DNA from: Flagellimonas abyssi
Lineage (GTDB): Bacteria; Bacteroidota; Bacteroidia; Flavobacteriales; Flavobacteriaceae
Assembly (NCBI RefSeq): GCF_019457905.1
Contig: NZ_JAHZSV010000010.1
Span: forward strand, 62,001 to 126,000
Direction: 5' to 3'
DNA length: 64,000 nt
Position 1 is the first letter of the stretch. Each line of letters begins with the position of its first letter. Positions 35,466 to 46,142 of this stretch are shown piece after piece. The notes beneath the pieces were generated by a model. It did no database searches, was not told the DNA's origin, and saw only the letters and a list, made by a program, of their open reading frames with translations. The position numbers were made by a program, and so were the translations under genes.

Positions 35466-35864
35466 TTAATATACGTAGCACAAAACTTCACCACCTACGT
35501 TCTCTTGTTGAGCTTGCTTGCTAGTCATCACTCCATGAGAAGTTGATATGATGGCAATCCCCAACCCGTTCAATACTCTTGGCAAATCGCTTGAGTTTGA
35601 ATATTTACGCAAACCTGGTTTACTAACCCTCTGCAATTTTTTTATGATAGGCTCCTTGGTGAATTTATCATACTTAAGGGCTATCTTGATATTCCCTTGT
35701 ACTTCGTTCTCCTCGAACTTATAACTCAAAATATATCCTTGGTCGAACAATATTTTGGTAATTTGTCTCTTTAGATTGGAACCTGGGATATTTACAACCC
35801 TATGACCTGCCTTGCTGGCATTTCTCAATCTGGTCAAATAATCTGAAATTGGATCTGTAAGCAT
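35466..35864 (-). CDS. rpsH: 30S ribosomal protein S8
   Basis: Central-domain 16S rRNA binder, and in E. coli the repressor of the spc operon. Length 132; TDPISDYLTRLRNASKAGHR at the N-terminus and ISTSHGVMTSKQAQQENVGG at the C-terminus are canonical. Confidence 0.98.
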   Translation of the reverse strand: MLTDPISDYLTRLRNASKAGHRVVNIPGSNLKRQITKILFDQGYILSYKFEENEVQGNIKIALKYDKFTKEPIIKKLQRVSKPGLRKYSNSSDLPRVLNGLGIAIISTSHGVMTSKQAQQENVGGEVLCYVY

Positions 35865-35882
35865 TTCTTTTCTTTATCTAAA

Positions 35883-36152
35883 TTACCAACTTGCCTTTTT
35901 AACACCAGGAATCAAACCTTTGTTGGCCATTTCCCTGAACATTACCCTTGATATACCAAAAGTTCTCATGTAACCACGAGGTCTACCAGTTAGTTTACAA
36001 CGGTTCCTCATACGAACTGGAGATGCATTTACAGGCAACTTTTGTAAAGCCTCATAATCTCCCGCTTCCTTTAGCGCCTTTCTTTTCTCGGCGTATTTTT
36101 CTACCATTTTAGCCCTTTTTCTTTCGCGGGCTTTCATTGATTCCTTGGCCAT
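35883..36152 (-). CDS. rpsN: 30S ribosomal protein S14
   Basis: Head protein of 89 residues, the long zinc-independent type: only one Cys ([11 protein letters not shown]) instead of the CXXC-X12-CXXC site of the short form. The C-terminal [20 protein letters not shown] is canonical. It starts one base after rplE ends. Confidence 0.98.
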   Translation of the reverse strand: MAKESMKARERKRAKMVEKYAEKRKALKEAGDYEALQKLPVNASPVRMRNRCKLTGRPRGYMRTFGISRVMFREMANKGLIPGVKKASW

Positions 36153-36153
36153 A

Positions 36154-36705
36154 CTAGTTCTTTTTAAAGGGTACTCCCAGTTCGGTTAACAATGATTTTG
36201 CTTCCTTGTCAGTTTCAGCGGAAGTAACGAACGTAATGTCCATCCCATTGATTCTGTTAATTCTATCGATATTGATTTCTGGAAAGATGATTTGTTCGGC
36301 AACACCCAAATTGTAGTTACCTCTCCCGTCGAAACCAGTGGCTTTAACTCCAGAGAAATCACGCACCCTTGGAAGGGCACTTGTGATCAATCTATCCAAA
36401 AATTCGTACATGCGCTCACCTCTCAATGTCACTTTAGCACCAATCGGCATACCCTTTCTCAGTTTAAAGGTTGCAACGTCTTTCTTTGAAAGCGTAGCTA
36501 CCGCCTTTTGACCTGTGATATTGGTCAGCTCGTCCACGGCATGATCGATAAGCTTTTTATCTGAAACAGCAGCACCAACTCCTCGGCTCACTACTATTTT
36601 CTGCAACTTAGGAACCTGCATTACATTCTTGTAACCAAACTCTTCCGTTAGCGCCTTGACCACGCGCTCCTTATATTCTTGTTTTAATCTTGGAATATAA
36701 CTCAT
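36154..36705 (-). CDS. rplE: 50S ribosomal protein L5
   Basis: 5S rRNA-binding protein bridging to S13, 183 residues. [16 protein letters not shown] near 39-54, [15 protein letters not shown] and the [18 protein letters not shown] block are diagnostic. Confidence 0.98.
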   Translation of the reverse strand: MSYIPRLKQEYKERVVKALTEEFGYKNVMQVPKLQKIVVSRGVGAAVSDKKLIDHAVDELTNITGQKAVATLSKKDVATFKLRKGMPIGAKVTLRGERMYEFLDRLITSALPRVRDFSGVKATGFDGRGNYNLGVAEQIIFPEINIDRINRINGMDITFVTSAETDKEAKSLLTELGVPFKKN

Positions 36706-36707
36706 GA

Positions 36708-37019
36708 CTAAATTACTTCATTGGATTTTTTAGAAACCCTTACTTTCTTTCCATCCCTTACTTCGTACCCAACACGAGTTGCCTCGCCAGATTTTGGATC
36801 AATCAAGGAAAGATTGGAAATATGCATTGGAGCTTCCTTTTTAGTTATGCCTCCTTGAGGATTGTTCGCACTTGGCTTTTCGTGTTTGGACACCTCATTG
36901 ACACCTTCCACGATAGCTTTGTTCTTTTCACGGTCTACTTGAAGCACTTTACCTTCGCTGCCCTTGTGGTCTCCCGCAATGACTCTTACCGTATCCCCTG
37001 TTTTTATTTTCAACTTCAT
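36708..37019 (-). CDS. rplX: 50S ribosomal protein L24
   Basis: Assembly-initiating large-subunit protein with a KOW motif ([20 protein letters not shown]). ATG at 37019 gives 103 residues; an upstream start would add 15 residues overlapping rplN and is rejected. Two bases separate it from rplE. Confidence 0.97.
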   Translation of the reverse strand: MKLKIKTGDTVRVIAGDHKGSEGKVLQVDREKNKAIVEGVNEVSKHEKPSANNPQGGITKKEAPMHISNLSLIDPKSGEATRVGYEVRDGKKVRVSKKSNEVI

Positions 37020-37035
37020 CTTTCTGATATTTCTT

Positions 37036-37404
37036 TTATAGCACTTCAGGCGCCAATGAAACAATCTTCATGAATTGTCTGTCCCTCAACTCTCTGGCAA
37101 CAGGACCGAATACACGAGTTCCTCTCATCTCCCCGGTTGGGTTCAACAACACACATGCGTTGTCATCGAAACGGATGTAAGAACCGTCAGGTCTTCTCAC
37201 TTCTTTCTTTGTTCTAACAACAACTGCTGTAGACACAGAACCTTTCTTTACAGTACCGTTCGGAGTAGCTTCTTTTACAGTAACAACGATTTTGTCACCC
37301 AAGGAAGCATATCTCCTTTTTGTTCCTCCTAGTACGCGGATGGTCAAAACTTCTTTTGCACCGGTATTGTCCGCAACTCTTAATCTTGATTCTTGCTGTA
37401 CCAT
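37036..37404 (-). CDS. rplN: 50S ribosomal protein L14
   Basis: 122-residue protein at the subunit interface near bridge B8. [20 protein letters not shown] and the family signature around [20 protein letters not shown] are clear. First gene of the spc part of the cluster. Confidence 0.98.
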   Translation of the reverse strand: MVQQESRLRVADNTGAKEVLTIRVLGGTKRRYASLGDKIVVTVKEATPNGTVKKGSVSTAVVVRTKKEVRRPDGSYIRFDDNACVLLNPTGEMRGTRVFGPVARELRDRQFMKIVSLAPEVL

Positions 37405-37406
37405 AA

Positions 37407-37664
37407 TTATTTAGCTCTTTCTAGGATTTCTACCAACCTCCAGCATTTTGTTTTGCTCAATGGTCGTGTTTCCATTATTTTGACGGTATCACCTTCGTTG
37501 CAATCGTTCTTCTCGTCGTGGGCAACATACTTCTTGGTCTTCAAAACGAATTTCCCGTACATAGGGTGTTTCATTCTTTTTACCTCAGAAACCACTATCG
37601 ATTTCTCCATTTTGTTGCTGGTAACAACGCCTATTCTTTCTTTTCTTAAATTTCTGTTTTCCAT
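37407..37664 (-). CDS. rpsQ: 30S ribosomal protein S17
   Basis: OB-fold 16S rRNA binder, 85 residues. [20 protein letters not shown] and the signature [20 protein letters not shown] are present. Separated from rplN by only 2 bases. Confidence 0.98.
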   Translation of the reverse strand: MENRNLRKERIGVVTSNKMEKSIVVSEVKRMKHPMYGKFVLKTKKYVAHDEKNDCNEGDTVKIMETRPLSKTKCWRLVEILERAK

Positions 37665-37677
37665 AAGGCAGAACCGA

Positions 37678-37869
37678 TTATTGTAATTCCCTTTTAGTTA
37701 TTTCAGTCGCAAGTCTTGCTACCGTCCTTCTAGTCTTTCTGATCTGTAAAGGATTTTCCAAAGGAGTAACGGCATGTGCCATTTTAAGGTCGGCGTGTTG
37801 TTTTTTCAACTCGGCCAATCTCTCCTTTAGCTCTTCAATTGAAAGTTCTTTTATTTCTGATTGTCTCAT
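37678..37869 (-). CDS. rpmC: 50S ribosomal protein L29
   Basis: Helical hairpin protein at the exit tunnel that helps dock SRP and trigger factor. ATG at 37869 gives 63 residues ([20 protein letters not shown]); the TTG 12 bases upstream is not preferred. The C-terminal [18 protein letters not shown] is canonical. Confidence 0.96.
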   Translation of the reverse strand: MRQSEIKELSIEELKERLAELKKQHADLKMAHAVTPLENPLQIRKTRRTVARLATEITKRELQ

Positions 37870-37888
37870 CTTTCTTCTCAATTAAAAA

Positions 37889-38308
37889 TTAGGCGGAATA
37901 ATCCCTTGCTACAATAAACTTGGTCTTGACCGGAAGTTTTTGTGCCGCAAGCCTTAAGGCCTCTTGGGCAATATCCTTTGGTACACCAGCAATCTCGAAC
38001 ATGATTCTACCCGGCTTTACCACGGCTACCCAATATTCTGGAGCACCTTTACCTTTACCCATACGGACCTCAAGAGGTTTTTTGGTGATAGGCTTGTCCG
38101 GGAATATTTTGATCCACAATTGACCTTGTCTCTTCATGTATCTTGTCGCAGCGATACGTGCAGCCTCTATTTGACGGGAAGTAATGAAGTGCGAATCCAT
38201 GGACTTGATACCGAACATTCCATTGGAAAGTTGGTGCCCTCTCTGGGAGATACCCTTCATACGCCCTTTCTGGGCCTTACGAAATTTTGTTCTTTTTGGC
38301 TGTAACAT
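37889..38308 (-). CDS. rplP: 50S ribosomal protein L16
   Basis: Contacts A-site tRNA and 5S rRNA; 139 residues. [40 protein letters not shown] and the [20 protein letters not shown] block match L16. Confidence 0.98.
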   Translation of the reverse strand: MLQPKRTKFRKAQKGRMKGISQRGHQLSNGMFGIKSMDSHFITSRQIEAARIAATRYMKRQGQLWIKIFPDKPITKKPLEVRMGKGKGAPEYWVAVVKPGRIMFEIAGVPKDIAQEALRLAAQKLPVKTKFIVARDYSA

Positions 38309-38327
38309 TTTACCTTACTTTATCTAA

Positions 38328-39038
38328 TTACTTTCTACGGCGAGGTTTCTTATTATCCTTACCGCTTTTTCCTTGACCAGTACTCAATCCTACCAATGGG
38401 GAAAGCTCTCTTTTTCCATAGACCTCTCCTTTCATGATCCACACTTTAACCCCTAATCTACCGTAAGTAGTATGAGCTTCGTGCAAAGCATAATCTACAT
38501 CCGCACGGAAAGTAGACAATGGAATCCTTCCTTCTTTGTAAGATTCTGAACGCGCCATTTCAGCACCGTTCAAACGTCCGGAAATCTGAATCTTGATACC
38601 TTCGGCATTCATACGCATTGCAGCAGCAATCGCCATTTTAATAGCTCTTCTGTATGAAATCCTACTCTCAATCTGTCTTGCAACACTTGCAGCTACCAAG
38701 TTAGCATCAAGCTCAGGTCTCTTAATTTCATGAATATTGATCTGAACCTCTTTGTTGGTGATTTTCTTAAGTTCTTCTTTAAGTTTATCAACCTCTTGTC
38801 CACCTTTACCGATAATGATACCAGGTCTAGATGTGGTAATGGTAATAGTGATCAATTTCAAGGTTCTCTCGATAATTACCCTTGACACACTGGCTTTTGC
38901 CAAACGTGCATGGATATATTTTCTGATCTTATCGTCTTCAGCCAGTTTATCGCCGTAATCATTTCCTCCGTACCAGTTGGATTCCCATCCTCTGATAATT
39001 CCTAAGCGATTTCCTATTGGATTGGTCTTCTGTCCCAT
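38328..39038 (-). CDS. rpsC: 30S ribosomal protein S3
   Basis: mRNA-entry protein with a type II KH domain ([17 protein letters not shown]) and the C-terminal S3 domain ([39 protein letters not shown]). Length 236, with a basic C-terminal tail. Confidence 0.98.
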   Translation of the reverse strand: MGQKTNPIGNRLGIIRGWESNWYGGNDYGDKLAEDDKIRKYIHARLAKASVSRVIIERTLKLITITITTSRPGIIIGKGGQEVDKLKEELKKITNKEVQINIHEIKRPELDANLVAASVARQIESRISYRRAIKMAIAAAMRMNAEGIKIQISGRLNGAEMARSESYKEGRIPLSTFRADVDYALHEAHTTYGRLGVKVWIMKGEVYGKRELSPLVGLSTGQGKSGKDNKKPRRRK

Positions 39039-39048
39039 ATTCTAATTT

Positions 39049-39456
39049 CTAGCTTTCAACGTTGTTATTGGCCTCCAAGATCATTGTTACATGATTGGAA
39101 CGCTTTCTGATTCTATGTGCCCTACCTTGTGGAGCAGGTCTCAATCTCTTCAACATAGTTCCTCCGTCTACACGGATTTCCTTGATGTAAAGATTTGCCG
39201 CTTCGATATCAGCACCCTCATTTTTTGCTTCCCAGTTAGCGATTGCCGATAGCAAAAGCTTTTCCAACTTTCTGGATGCCTCTTTAGGGTTAAACCTTAA
39301 GGTAGCCAAAGCCATCTCAATTTGCTTACCTCTTACCAAGTCAGCGACCAAACGCATTTTTCTTGGAGACGTTGGGCAATTGTTAAGCTTTGCAATAGCA
39401 AGTTGCTTTTTCTCTTCCTTCAACCTTTCGGCCATTTCTCTCTTACGAACTCCCAT
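39049..39456 (-). CDS. rplV: 50S ribosomal protein L22
   Basis: Lines the peptide exit tunnel; its loop influences macrolides. Length 135, with an N-terminal Lys/Glu-rich extension (MGVRKREMAERLKEEKKQ) before NCPTSPRKMRLVADLVRG. The tunnel loop MLKRLRPAPQGRAHRIRKRS is intact. Confidence 0.97.
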   Translation of the reverse strand: MGVRKREMAERLKEEKKQLAIAKLNNCPTSPRKMRLVADLVRGKQIEMALATLRFNPKEASRKLEKLLLSAIANWEAKNEGADIEAANLYIKEIRVDGGTMLKRLRPAPQGRAHRIRKRSNHVTMILEANNNVES

Positions 39457-39463
39457 AGCTTAC

Positions 39464-39742
39464 TTACTTTTTACCTTTGTTTTTAGCCCCTGCATGACCT
39501 CTAAAAGATCTAGTAGGTGAAAATTCTCCCAATTTGTGGCCAACCATGTTCTCAGTAACAAAAACGGGAACAAATTGTCTTCCGTTGTGCACTGCGATAG
39601 TCTGCCCTACAAAGTCTGGTGTTATCATAGAGGCCCTAGACCACGTTTTGATAACTGTTTTCTTACCTGATTCTATATTGGTCTGGACTTTTTTCTCCAG
39701 ACTAAAATGAACGTATGGTCCTTTTTTTAACGAACGTGCCAT
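39464..39742 (-). CDS. rpsS: 30S ribosomal protein S19
   Basis: Head protein, 92 residues. [18 protein letters not shown] at the start and [20 protein letters not shown] in the middle are the family hallmarks. Confidence 0.98.
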   Translation of the reverse strand: MARSLKKGPYVHFSLEKKVQTNIESGKKTVIKTWSRASMITPDFVGQTIAVHNGRQFVPVFVTENMVGHKLGEFSPTRSFRGHAGAKNKGKK

Positions 39743-39754
39743 TTAACTTTTCTT

Positions 39755-40579
39755 TTATTTCTTTCTACGTTCTATGATATATCTATTGGTGTCCTTGGTC
39801 TTGGAACGGGTCCTGAATCCTTTTGCAGGAATACCGTTTCTAGATCTTGGATGACCTCCTGAAGCTCTACCTTCACCACCTCCCATTGGGTGATCTACAG
39901 GGTTCATCGCTACAGGTCTAGTTCTTGGTCTTCTACCCAACCATCTACTTCTACCCGCTTTACCGGAAACAAGCAATTGATGGTCAGAGTTGGAAACTGC
40001 CCCGATAGTGGCCAAACAAGTGGCCAAAATCATTCTAGTCTCCCCAGATGGCAATTTCAAGGTTACGAACTTACCGTCCTTTGCCATTAATTGAGCAAAT
40101 GTACCTGCGCTTCGTGCCATAATTGCACCTTGGCCAGGCCTCAACTCGATACAAGAAACAATAGTACCCAATGGAACTTCACCTAAAGGCAGTGCATTTC
40201 CAATTTCCGGAGCAGAACCGGAACCAGACTGGATAGCCTGACCTACCTGCAAACCATTTTGGGCAACCACATATCTTTTTTCACCATCCTTATACTCTAC
40301 CAAGGCAATAAATGCAGTTCTGTTCGGATCATACTGGATTGAAACTACAGTAGCTTCAACACCTTGTTTATCCCTTTTGAAATCGATGATTCGATATCTT
40401 CTTTTATGACCACCACCTTTGTGGCGCATGGTCATTTTTCCTTGACTGTTCCTACCACCTGTCTTTTTGATCGGAGCAAGCAAGCTTTTCTCCGGCTTAT
40501 CAGTAGTAATCGCGTCAAATCCGTTTACTACTCTAAAACGCTGACCAGGGGTTATCGGTTTTAATTTTCTAACTGACAT
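39755..40579 (-). CDS. rplB: 50S ribosomal protein L2
   Basis: Large-subunit protein needed for peptidyl transfer and subunit joining, 274 residues. [20 protein letters not shown] near 42-61 and the C-terminal signature [19 protein letters not shown], including the conserved His in DHPMGG, are present. Confidence 0.98.
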   Translation of the reverse strand: MSVRKLKPITPGQRFRVVNGFDAITTDKPEKSLLAPIKKTGGRNSQGKMTMRHKGGGHKRRYRIIDFKRDKQGVEATVVSIQYDPNRTAFIALVEYKDGEKRYVVAQNGLQVGQAIQSGSGSAPEIGNALPLGEVPLGTIVSCIELRPGQGAIMARSAGTFAQLMAKDGKFVTLKLPSGETRMILATCLATIGAVSNSDHQLLVSGKAGRSRWLGRRPRTRPVAMNPVDHPMGGGEGRASGGHPRSRNGIPAKGFRTRSKTKDTNRYIIERRKK

Positions 40580-40588
40580 TTCTCGTCT

Positions 40589-40879
40589 TTATAGATTACT
40601 GTAAAAATCAATAATATCACCTTCAGCCACATCAACAATTGCTTTTTTGATAGCATTTGTTTTGCCATGCTGAATACCGGTTTTTGTATAACGACTCTTA
40701 CGCGTTGGACCATAATTCATGGTTCTTACCTTTTCAACAGACACACCATAAGTAGCCTCTACCGCTTCTTTGATTTCCAACTTGTTAGCAGTTGGATTTA
40801 CAAAGAATCCGTAGCGATTGAAAAGCTCGCTATCGGCGGTCATCTTCTCCGTAATTATCGGTTTTATCAACACACTCAT
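40589..40879 (-). CDS. rplW: 50S ribosomal protein L23
   Basis: Docking site for trigger factor, SRP and SecYEG at the tunnel exit. Length 96; IIKPIITEKMTADSE-type start (LIKPIITEKMT) and RSRYTKTG-like RKSRYTKTGIQ end are canonical. Confidence 0.97.
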   Translation of the reverse strand: MSVLIKPIITEKMTADSELFNRYGFFVNPTANKLEIKEAVEATYGVSVEKVRTMNYGPTRKSRYTKTGIQHGKTNAIKKAIVDVAEGDIIDFYSNL

Positions 40880-40886
40880 GATACTC

Positions 40887-41516
40887 TTATTTCTTTAGGT
40901 TCGATTCAATTCCTTCCAAAGCGCTTTCGGTCAACACCAAACTTGTTGCATTAACAATTTTGTAAGTGTTTAATCCTGAGTTTGTTACAACTTCGGAACG
41001 TTCCAAATTACGCGACGACAAATATACGTTATTATTTGTATCACCCAACACAATAAGGGACTTTTTCTTTTCTATTCCCAAGGAAGACAAGAAATTAACG
41101 AAGTCCTTGGTTTTTGGAGCTTCAAAATTGAAGTCTTCAACTACCACCAAAGATTGCTCTTTGGACTTCAAGCTCAAGGCAGATTTTCTGGCCAAACGCT
41201 TCATGTTCTTGTTCAACTTTTGGGTGTAGTCCTTAGGTCTTGGACCAAAGATTCTACCTCCACCTCTAAACACAGGTGATTTGATACTACCGGCCCTTGC
41301 GGTACCAGTACCTTTTTGCTTTTTAATTTTTCTGGTACTACCAGCGATCTCAGCTCTTTCTTTGGCCTTATGAGTTCCTTGCCTTTGATGGGCCAAGTAC
41401 TGCTTAACATCCAAATAAATAGCATGCTCGTTAGGCTCTATCCCGAAAACATCGTCAGAAAGCTCTACACTCCGACCTGTTTCTTTTCCTTTGATATCTA
41501 AAACTGCTACCTTCAT
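40887..41516 (-). CDS. rplD: 50S ribosomal protein L4
   Basis: Exit-tunnel protein; in E. coli also the repressor of the S10 operon. ATG at 41516 gives 209 residues and overlaps the rplC stop by one base (TAATG); a GTG three codons earlier is less likely. [19 protein letters not shown] and the tunnel loop [20 protein letters not shown] are canonical. Confidence 0.97.
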   Translation of the reverse strand: MKVAVLDIKGKETGRSVELSDDVFGIEPNEHAIYLDVKQYLAHQRQGTHKAKERAEIAGSTRKIKKQKGTGTARAGSIKSPVFRGGGRIFGPRPKDYTQKLNKNMKRLARKSALSLKSKEQSLVVVEDFNFEAPKTKDFVNFLSSLGIEKKKSLIVLGDTNNNVYLSSRNLERSEVVTNSGLNTYKIVNATSLVLTESALEGIESNLKK

Positions 41517-42139
41517 TATTGCCACCTTTGAATAGTTACATATGCATTTTTATGGCCCGGTACACATCCTTTAACAACCAAAAGATTTTTCTCAGGAACC
41601 ACTTTCAATACTCTTAAGTTTTGTACAGTAACTCTGTCACCACCCATTCTACCGGCCATACGAAGACCTTTAACAACTTTGGATGGATAAGACGCAGCAC
41701 CGATGGAACCAGGGGCTCTCAATCTATTGTGCTGACCGTGGGTGGCTTGGCCAACTCCACCGAAACCATGACGTTTTACAACACCTTGGAATCCCTTACC
41801 TTTTGACGTACCCACTACATCAACAAACTCTCCTTCTTGAAAAAGGTCGACACCTACTGTATCTCCCAATTTGTATTCTCCTTCAAACCCATGGAATTCA
41901 ACGACTTTCTTTTTAGGAGAAGTACCTGCTTTTTTGTAGTGACCTGTTTCGGCCTTGTTAGCACGTTTTTCTGCCTTGTCATCGAAACCTAGTTGAAGGG
42001 CCTTGTACCCGTCTACCTCTTCGGTTCTGACTTGGGTAACCACGCATGGTCCAGCCTCCAAAACGGTACATGGAACATTCTTTCCATTCTCGTCGAAAAT
42101 GCTGGTCATACCGATTTTCTTACCTATTAACCCAGACAT
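41516..42139 (-). CDS. rplC: 50S ribosomal protein L3
   Basis: Peptidyl-transferase-centre protein, 207 residues. [20 protein letters not shown] at the start, [20 protein letters not shown] with the Gln that is methylated in E. coli, and [20 protein letters not shown]. The 162-base spacer to rpsJ carries three hairpins, the last terminator-like. Confidence 0.98.
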   Translation of the reverse strand: MSGLIGKKIGMTSIFDENGKNVPCTVLEAGPCVVTQVRTEEVDGYKALQLGFDDKAEKRANKAETGHYKKAGTSPKKKVVEFHGFEGEYKLGDTVGVDLFQEGEFVDVVGTSKGKGFQGVVKRHGFGGVGQATHGQHNRLRAPGSIGAASYPSKVVKGLRMAGRMGGDRVTVQNLRVLKVVPEKNLLVVKGCVPGHKNAYVTIQRWQ

Positions 42140-42190
42140 AATTATTAATTATTAATTGTTTCTTTTTCTATTTATACCAAATAATTGGCA

Positions 42191-42299
42191 AAAAAATTGG
42201 GTCAAGAAAATATTCTGTTCTGACCCAGATTCTTTTCTTTCTCCGTTTTTCCCGAACCATCGTTCGGGACATGTGACCCCCGCTATTCAGCGGAAATAT
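42191..42299 (-). promoter_or_regulatory. structured spacer between rpsJ and rplC with terminator-like hairpin
   Basis: Three hairpins in transcription order on the minus strand: CCGCT-GAAT-AGCGG, then CCCGAAC-GATG-GTTCGGG, then GGGTCA ... TGACCC with an inner AGAA/TTCT stem, followed by AATTTTTTT. The last resembles an intrinsic terminator about 60 bases before the rplC start. This suggests attenuation or partial termination inside the S10 region. No described ribosomal-protein leader is recognised. Confidence 0.5.
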
Positions 42300-42301
42300 T
42301 A

Positions 42302-42607
42302 TCAGACTTTAATCTCAACTTCCACACCACTCGGAAGCTCAAGCTTCATAAGGGCATCGATAGTTTTTGATGAAGAGCTGTATATATCCAACAACCTCTT
42401 GTACGAGCTTAATTGAAACTGCTCTCTAGCCTTTTTATTCACGTGAGGTGAACGCAAAACTGTAAATATTTTTTTGCGAGTTGGCAACGGAATTGGTCCA
42501 GTTACCACAGCACCTGTAGTTTTTACTGTTTTCACAATCTTTTCAGCAGATTTGTCCACCAAATTGTGATCGTAAGATTTCAATTTTATTCTAATTTTTT
42601 GACTCAT
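42302..42607 (-). CDS. rpsJ: 30S ribosomal protein S10
   Basis: Ribosomal head protein, NusE in antitermination complexes. Length 101; [40 protein letters not shown] and the [19 protein letters not shown] end are canonical. It follows fusA by 12 bases; tuf is not between them. Confidence 0.98.
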   Translation of the reverse strand: MSQKIRIKLKSYDHNLVDKSAEKIVKTVKTTGAVVTGPIPLPTRKKIFTVLRSPHVNKKAREQFQLSSYKRLLDIYSSSSKTIDALMKLELPSGVEVEIKV

Positions 42608-42619
42608 CTTGCTGAAAAA

Positions 42620-44746
42620 TTAAGCGGTTACTCCTTTAGCTGCTTTGATCACTTCCTCTGCAATATTGGAAGGAGTCTCTGCATAATGTGAAAATTCCAT
42701 TGTTGATGTTGCTCTACCAGAAGACAATGTCCTCAAAGCAGTAACATAACCAAACATCTCGGATAGTGGCACTTCAGCCTTAACAACTTTTGCCCCTGCT
42801 CTATCTGACATGCTGTTCACTTGACCTCTTCGACGGTTCAAGTCACCTACAATATCACCCATGTTTTCCTCTGGAGTTAGAACCTCCAACTTCATGATTG
42901 GCTCCATTATAATAGCCCTTGCCTTCTTAGCAGCAACCTTGTAACCCAATTTTGCAGCCAATTCGAAAGAAAGTTGGTCAGAATCCACAGGGTGGAAGGA
43001 ACCATCTTTAAGGGTAATCTTCATGGAATCCATTTCGAAACCGGCCAAAGGACCATTCTTCATAGCCTCCCTGAATCCTTTTTCAACAGATGGAACAAAT
43101 TCCTTAGGAATGTTACCACCTTTAATAACGTTTACAAACTCAAGTCCGGATTTACCTTCCTCTGCAGGCTCCATAGTAAATACGATATCTGCGAATTTAC
43201 CACGACCACCAGTTTGCTTCTTATAAGTTTCTCTATGATCAGCTGTACCAGTAATAGCTTCTTTGTACTCCACCTGTGGCTGACCTTGAGTAACGTCAAC
43301 TTTAAACTCACGCTTAAGACGGTCACAAATAATATCCAAGTGAAGCTCGCCCATACCAGAAATAATGGTCTGACCAGAAGCCTCATCTGTTTTTACTTGG
43401 AACGTTGGATCTTCCTCGGCCAATTTAGCCAAAGCCATACCCAATTTATCAACATCGGCCTTAGTTTTAGGCTCAACGGCAATACCGATTACAGGCTCAG
43501 GGAACTGCATACTTTCCAGAACTATCGGATGTTTCTCATCTGAAAGGGTATCCCCTGTTTTGATATCCTTAAACCCAACAGCAGCACCAATATCTCCCGC
43601 TTCGATAAAATCGATGGCATTTTGTTTATTGGAGTGCATCTGATAGATACGAGAAATACGCTCTTTGTTACCTGAACGGTTGTTCAAAATATAAGAACCT
43701 GCATCCAAACGACCAGAATATGCCCTAAAGAATGCCAAACGACCTACGAAAGGATCAGTTGCAATTTTAAAAGCAAGAGCAGCAAATGGCTCTTTTGGGT
43801 CTGGTTTTCTTCTTTCTTCTTTTTCCGTATCAGGGTTAACACCTACAATATCATCCTTATCTAAAGGTGAAGGCAAGTAGCGACAAACCGCATCCAACAA
43901 GAACTGAACTCCTTTATTTTTAAAGGAAGAACCACAAATCATTGGAATAATGGCTCTGTCCATAACCGCAGCACGTAGCGCAGCATGCACTTCCTCTTCA
44001 GTGATAGAGTTTTCATCTTCGAAGAATTTCTCCATCAACTCCTCATCATATTCGGCAACAGCCTCTATCAAGGCAGCCCTGTACTCTCTCACCTCATCCT
44101 GCATATCTGCAGGGATATCAACAACATCAAAGGTGGAACCAAAGTTATCCTCGTGCCAAACAACAGCTCTGTTCTTGGCTAAGTCAACGATTCCTTTAAA
44201 GTCAGCCTCATCACCAATTGGCAATACAATCGGCACGGCATTTGACCCCAACATTTCGCGAACTTGCTTACAAACCGCAAGGAAGTTAGAACCCTGGCGG
44301 TCCATTTTATTCACGAACCCGATTCTTGGCACTTTATAGTTATCAGCCAATCTCCAGTTGGTTTCGGATTGAGGCTCAACACCATCAACGGCGCTGAACA
44401 AGAACACCAATCCATCCAATACACGAAGCGAACGGTTTACTTCAACCGTAAAATCAACGTGTCCGGGAGTATCGATAATATTAAAATGGTAATCTTTTGT
44501 ATCCGGCAAGTCCTTGGCATTCTCCATTGGGAACTTCCAAGTACATGTTGTAGCAGCAGAGGTAATGGTAATACCGCGCTCTTGCTCTTGCTCCATCCAG
44601 TCCATGGTAGCTGCACCATCGTGCACCTCCCCAATTTTGTGACTCACACCTGTGTAGAAAAGAATACGTTCTGTAGTAGTTGTCTTTCCAGCATCAATGT
44701 GAGCTGCAATACCTATATTCCTTGTATATTTTAAATCTCTTCCCAT
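42620..44746 (-). CDS. fusA: elongation factor G
   Basis: GTPase that drives translocation and, with RRF, ribosome recycling. The 708-residue product has G1 AHIDAGKT at 15-22, switch [10 protein letters not shown] near 92, NKMDRQGS, domain [22 protein letters not shown], and domains III-V including [10 protein letters not shown]. The tip of domain IV ([14 protein letters not shown]) is present. Third gene of the str part of the cluster. Confidence 0.98.
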   Translation of the reverse strand: MGRDLKYTRNIGIAAHIDAGKTTTTERILFYTGVSHKIGEVHDGAATMDWMEQEQERGITITSAATTCTWKFPMENAKDLPDTKDYHFNIIDTPGHVDFTVEVNRSLRVLDGLVFLFSAVDGVEPQSETNWRLADNYKVPRIGFVNKMDRQGSNFLAVCKQVREMLGSNAVPIVLPIGDEADFKGIVDLAKNRAVVWHEDNFGSTFDVVDIPADMQDEVREYRAALIEAVAEYDEELMEKFFEDENSITEEEVHAALRAAVMDRAIIPMICGSSFKNKGVQFLLDAVCRYLPSPLDKDDIVGVNPDTEKEERRKPDPKEPFAALAFKIATDPFVGRLAFFRAYSGRLDAGSYILNNRSGNKERISRIYQMHSNKQNAIDFIEAGDIGAAVGFKDIKTGDTLSDEKHPIVLESMQFPEPVIGIAVEPKTKADVDKLGMALAKLAEEDPTFQVKTDEASGQTIISGMGELHLDIICDRLKREFKVDVTQGQPQVEYKEAITGTADHRETYKKQTGGRGKFADIVFTMEPAEEGKSGLEFVNVIKGGNIPKEFVPSVEKGFREAMKNGPLAGFEMDSMKITLKDGSFHPVDSDQLSFELAAKLGYKVAAKKARAIIMEPIMKLEVLTPEENMGDIVGDLNRRRGQVNSMSDRAGAKVVKAEVPLSEMFGYVTALRTLSSGRATSTMEFSHYAETPSNIAEEVIKAAKGVTA

Positions 44747-44754
44747 TGTATTGT

Positions 44755-45231
44755 TTAGAATCTAAAGTGTGAGAACGCTTTATTGGCCTCAGCCATTTTG
44801 TGTGTATCTACTCTTTTCTTCACCGCCGCACCTTCTTCTTTGGCAGCTGCCAAAATCTCGGCAGCCAATTTTTGCGCCATGGATTTCTCGTTACGCTTTC
44901 TTGAATAGCTGATTAACCATTTCATGGCAGTGGATATCTTTCTATCTGGACGAATCTGCATTGGAATCTGGAACGTAGCACCACCCACTCTCCTACTTCT
45001 AACTTCAACATGTGGCATTACATTGGAAAGAGCGTCTTTCCAAAGCTCCAATCCAGTTTTTTCTTCGTCAGTATTCTTCTCGTCAACGATCTCAATTGCA
45101 TCATAAAATATCTTGAACGCAATTGACTTTTTACCGTCCCACATCATCATGTTCACAAAACGTGTAACAAGCTGATCGTTAAATTTTGGATCCGGTAATA
45201 AAGGTCTCTTTTTTGCCTGCTTTTTTCTCAT
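44755..45231 (-). CDS. rpsG: 30S ribosomal protein S7
   Basis: Head-assembly protein and, in E. coli, repressor of the str operon. Length 158; [20 protein letters not shown] start, [20 protein letters not shown] block and [13 protein letters not shown] end. Confidence 0.98.
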   Translation of the reverse strand: MRKKQAKKRPLLPDPKFNDQLVTRFVNMMMWDGKKSIAFKIFYDAIEIVDEKNTDEEKTGLELWKDALSNVMPHVEVRSRRVGGATFQIPMQIRPDRKISTAMKWLISYSRKRNEKSMAQKLAAEILAAAKEEGAAVKKRVDTHKMAEANKAFSHFRF

Positions 45232-45250
45232 CTCTCTTTCTTAAAAATGA

Positions 45251-45625
45251 TTAATTTTTAGGACGCTTTGCACCATACTTAGATCGTCGCTGGGTTCTTC
45301 CCGCAACACCTGCGGTATCCAAAGCACCGCGAACGATATGATATCGCACACCAGGCAAATCCTTTACTCTTCCGCCCCTTACCAATACTATCGAGTGCTC
45401 TTGGAGGTTGTGTCCTTCACCAGGGATGTATGCGTTCACTTCTTTACCATTGGTCAACCTTACCCTTGCAACTTTACGCATTGCCGAATTTGGTTTTTTT
45501 GGTGTAGTAGTGTAAACACGCGTACAAACCCCTCTTCTTTGAGGACACGAATCCAAAGCAGCCGATTTACTCTTCTTGGTAATCGTGGCCCTTCCTTTTC
45601 GTACTAATTGTGAAATTGTTGGCAT
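45251..45625 (-). CDS. rpsL: 30S ribosomal protein S12
   Basis: Decoding-centre protein, 124 residues. [18 protein letters not shown] includes Lys43 of the streptomycin region in wild-type form, and [19 protein letters not shown] includes the loop with Lys88-Asp89. First gene of the cluster, preceded by a clear promoter and a 5' leader hairpin. Confidence 0.98.
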   Translation of the reverse strand: MPTISQLVRKGRATITKKSKSAALDSCPQRRGVCTRVYTTTPKKPNSAMRKVARVRLTNGKEVNAYIPGEGHNLQEHSIVLVRGGRVKDLPGVRYHIVRGALDTAGVAGRTQRRSKYGAKRPKN

Positions 45626-45650
45626 TAAATTCCTTTTAAAAACTAAATAA

Positions 45651-45665
45651 CCCTCATTTTGAGGG
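45651..45665 (-). promoter_or_regulatory. hairpin at the 5' end of the rpsL transcript
   Basis: CCCTCA-AAA-TGAGGG on the minus strand. The -7 element ends at 45669, so transcription should start within a few bases of this stem, placing the hairpin at the extreme 5' end of the mRNA, about 26 bases before the rpsL start codon. Possible role in stability or autoregulation. Confidence 0.5.
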
Positions 45666-45668
45666 CTG

Positions 45669-45698
45669 CAAATGTAATGATAATTCCCAATAATTCAA
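45669..45698 (-). promoter_or_regulatory. promoter of the str-S10-spc-alpha cluster
   Basis: On the minus strand TTG (45698-45696), a 19-base spacer, then TACATTTG (45676-45669). Both elements and their spacing fit the Bacteroidota housekeeping promoter (TTG-N19-21-TAnnTTTG). Confidence 0.75.
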
Positions 45699-46142
45699 AT
45701 CCCAAGCAATTAATTTTAAGCAGAATGCAAAAAAAGATAAAAGCCATCTTAAAAACAATAACTCACACCTACATCAAACACCCCTTTGAAAGGCAAAATT
45801 CTTGAACATAAGTAACCAATACATATTAAGGTATAAGGTTACTAAGACAAGAAATAAACCCTTAACATTACCCTAACATTTTTTTATCACATCTATTCTT
45901 TAAGACAAAACTAACATCAAACCAAACTTATTGAACTCAACCCCTTTTAATTTATGGGTTAAATCAAAAATATTGCAATAAGAACAATTACACCCCTTTT
46001 AAATTATATAGTTATCAATCAAACTTGATGTTTTTGCCGTTACTTCATTTAAACAACCAGTCTTAAAGATTTTATAAAATTAGTTTGGATTATTAACATG
46101 AAATTATGATTTTAGCGATTAGCTAATTCAAATAATTTAACA
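45699..46142. other. long AT-rich intergenic region between divergent rpsL and susC
   Basis: The whole gene-free gap runs from 45626 to 46142. Apart from the rpsL promoter and leader, it contains an inverted repeat AGTAACC (45811-45817) / GGTTACT (45837-45843) with a 19-base spacer, which could be an operator for the susC operon. A TTAGTTTG at about 46080-46087 is one mismatch from a -7 element. I see no gene. Confidence 0.5.
45811..45843. promoter_or_regulatory. inverted repeat upstream of susC
   Basis: AGTAACC and GGTTACT are perfect inverse copies separated by 19 bases, with partial symmetry (ATAC/GTAT) just inside. No T tract, so not a terminator. A protein-binding site is plausible but unproven. 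Confidence 0.35.

Noticed and set aside
46080..46087. TTAGTTTG before susC as a -7 element
   Set aside because: One mismatch at the conserved A and no TTG at the proper distance; mentioned only within the intergenic entry.
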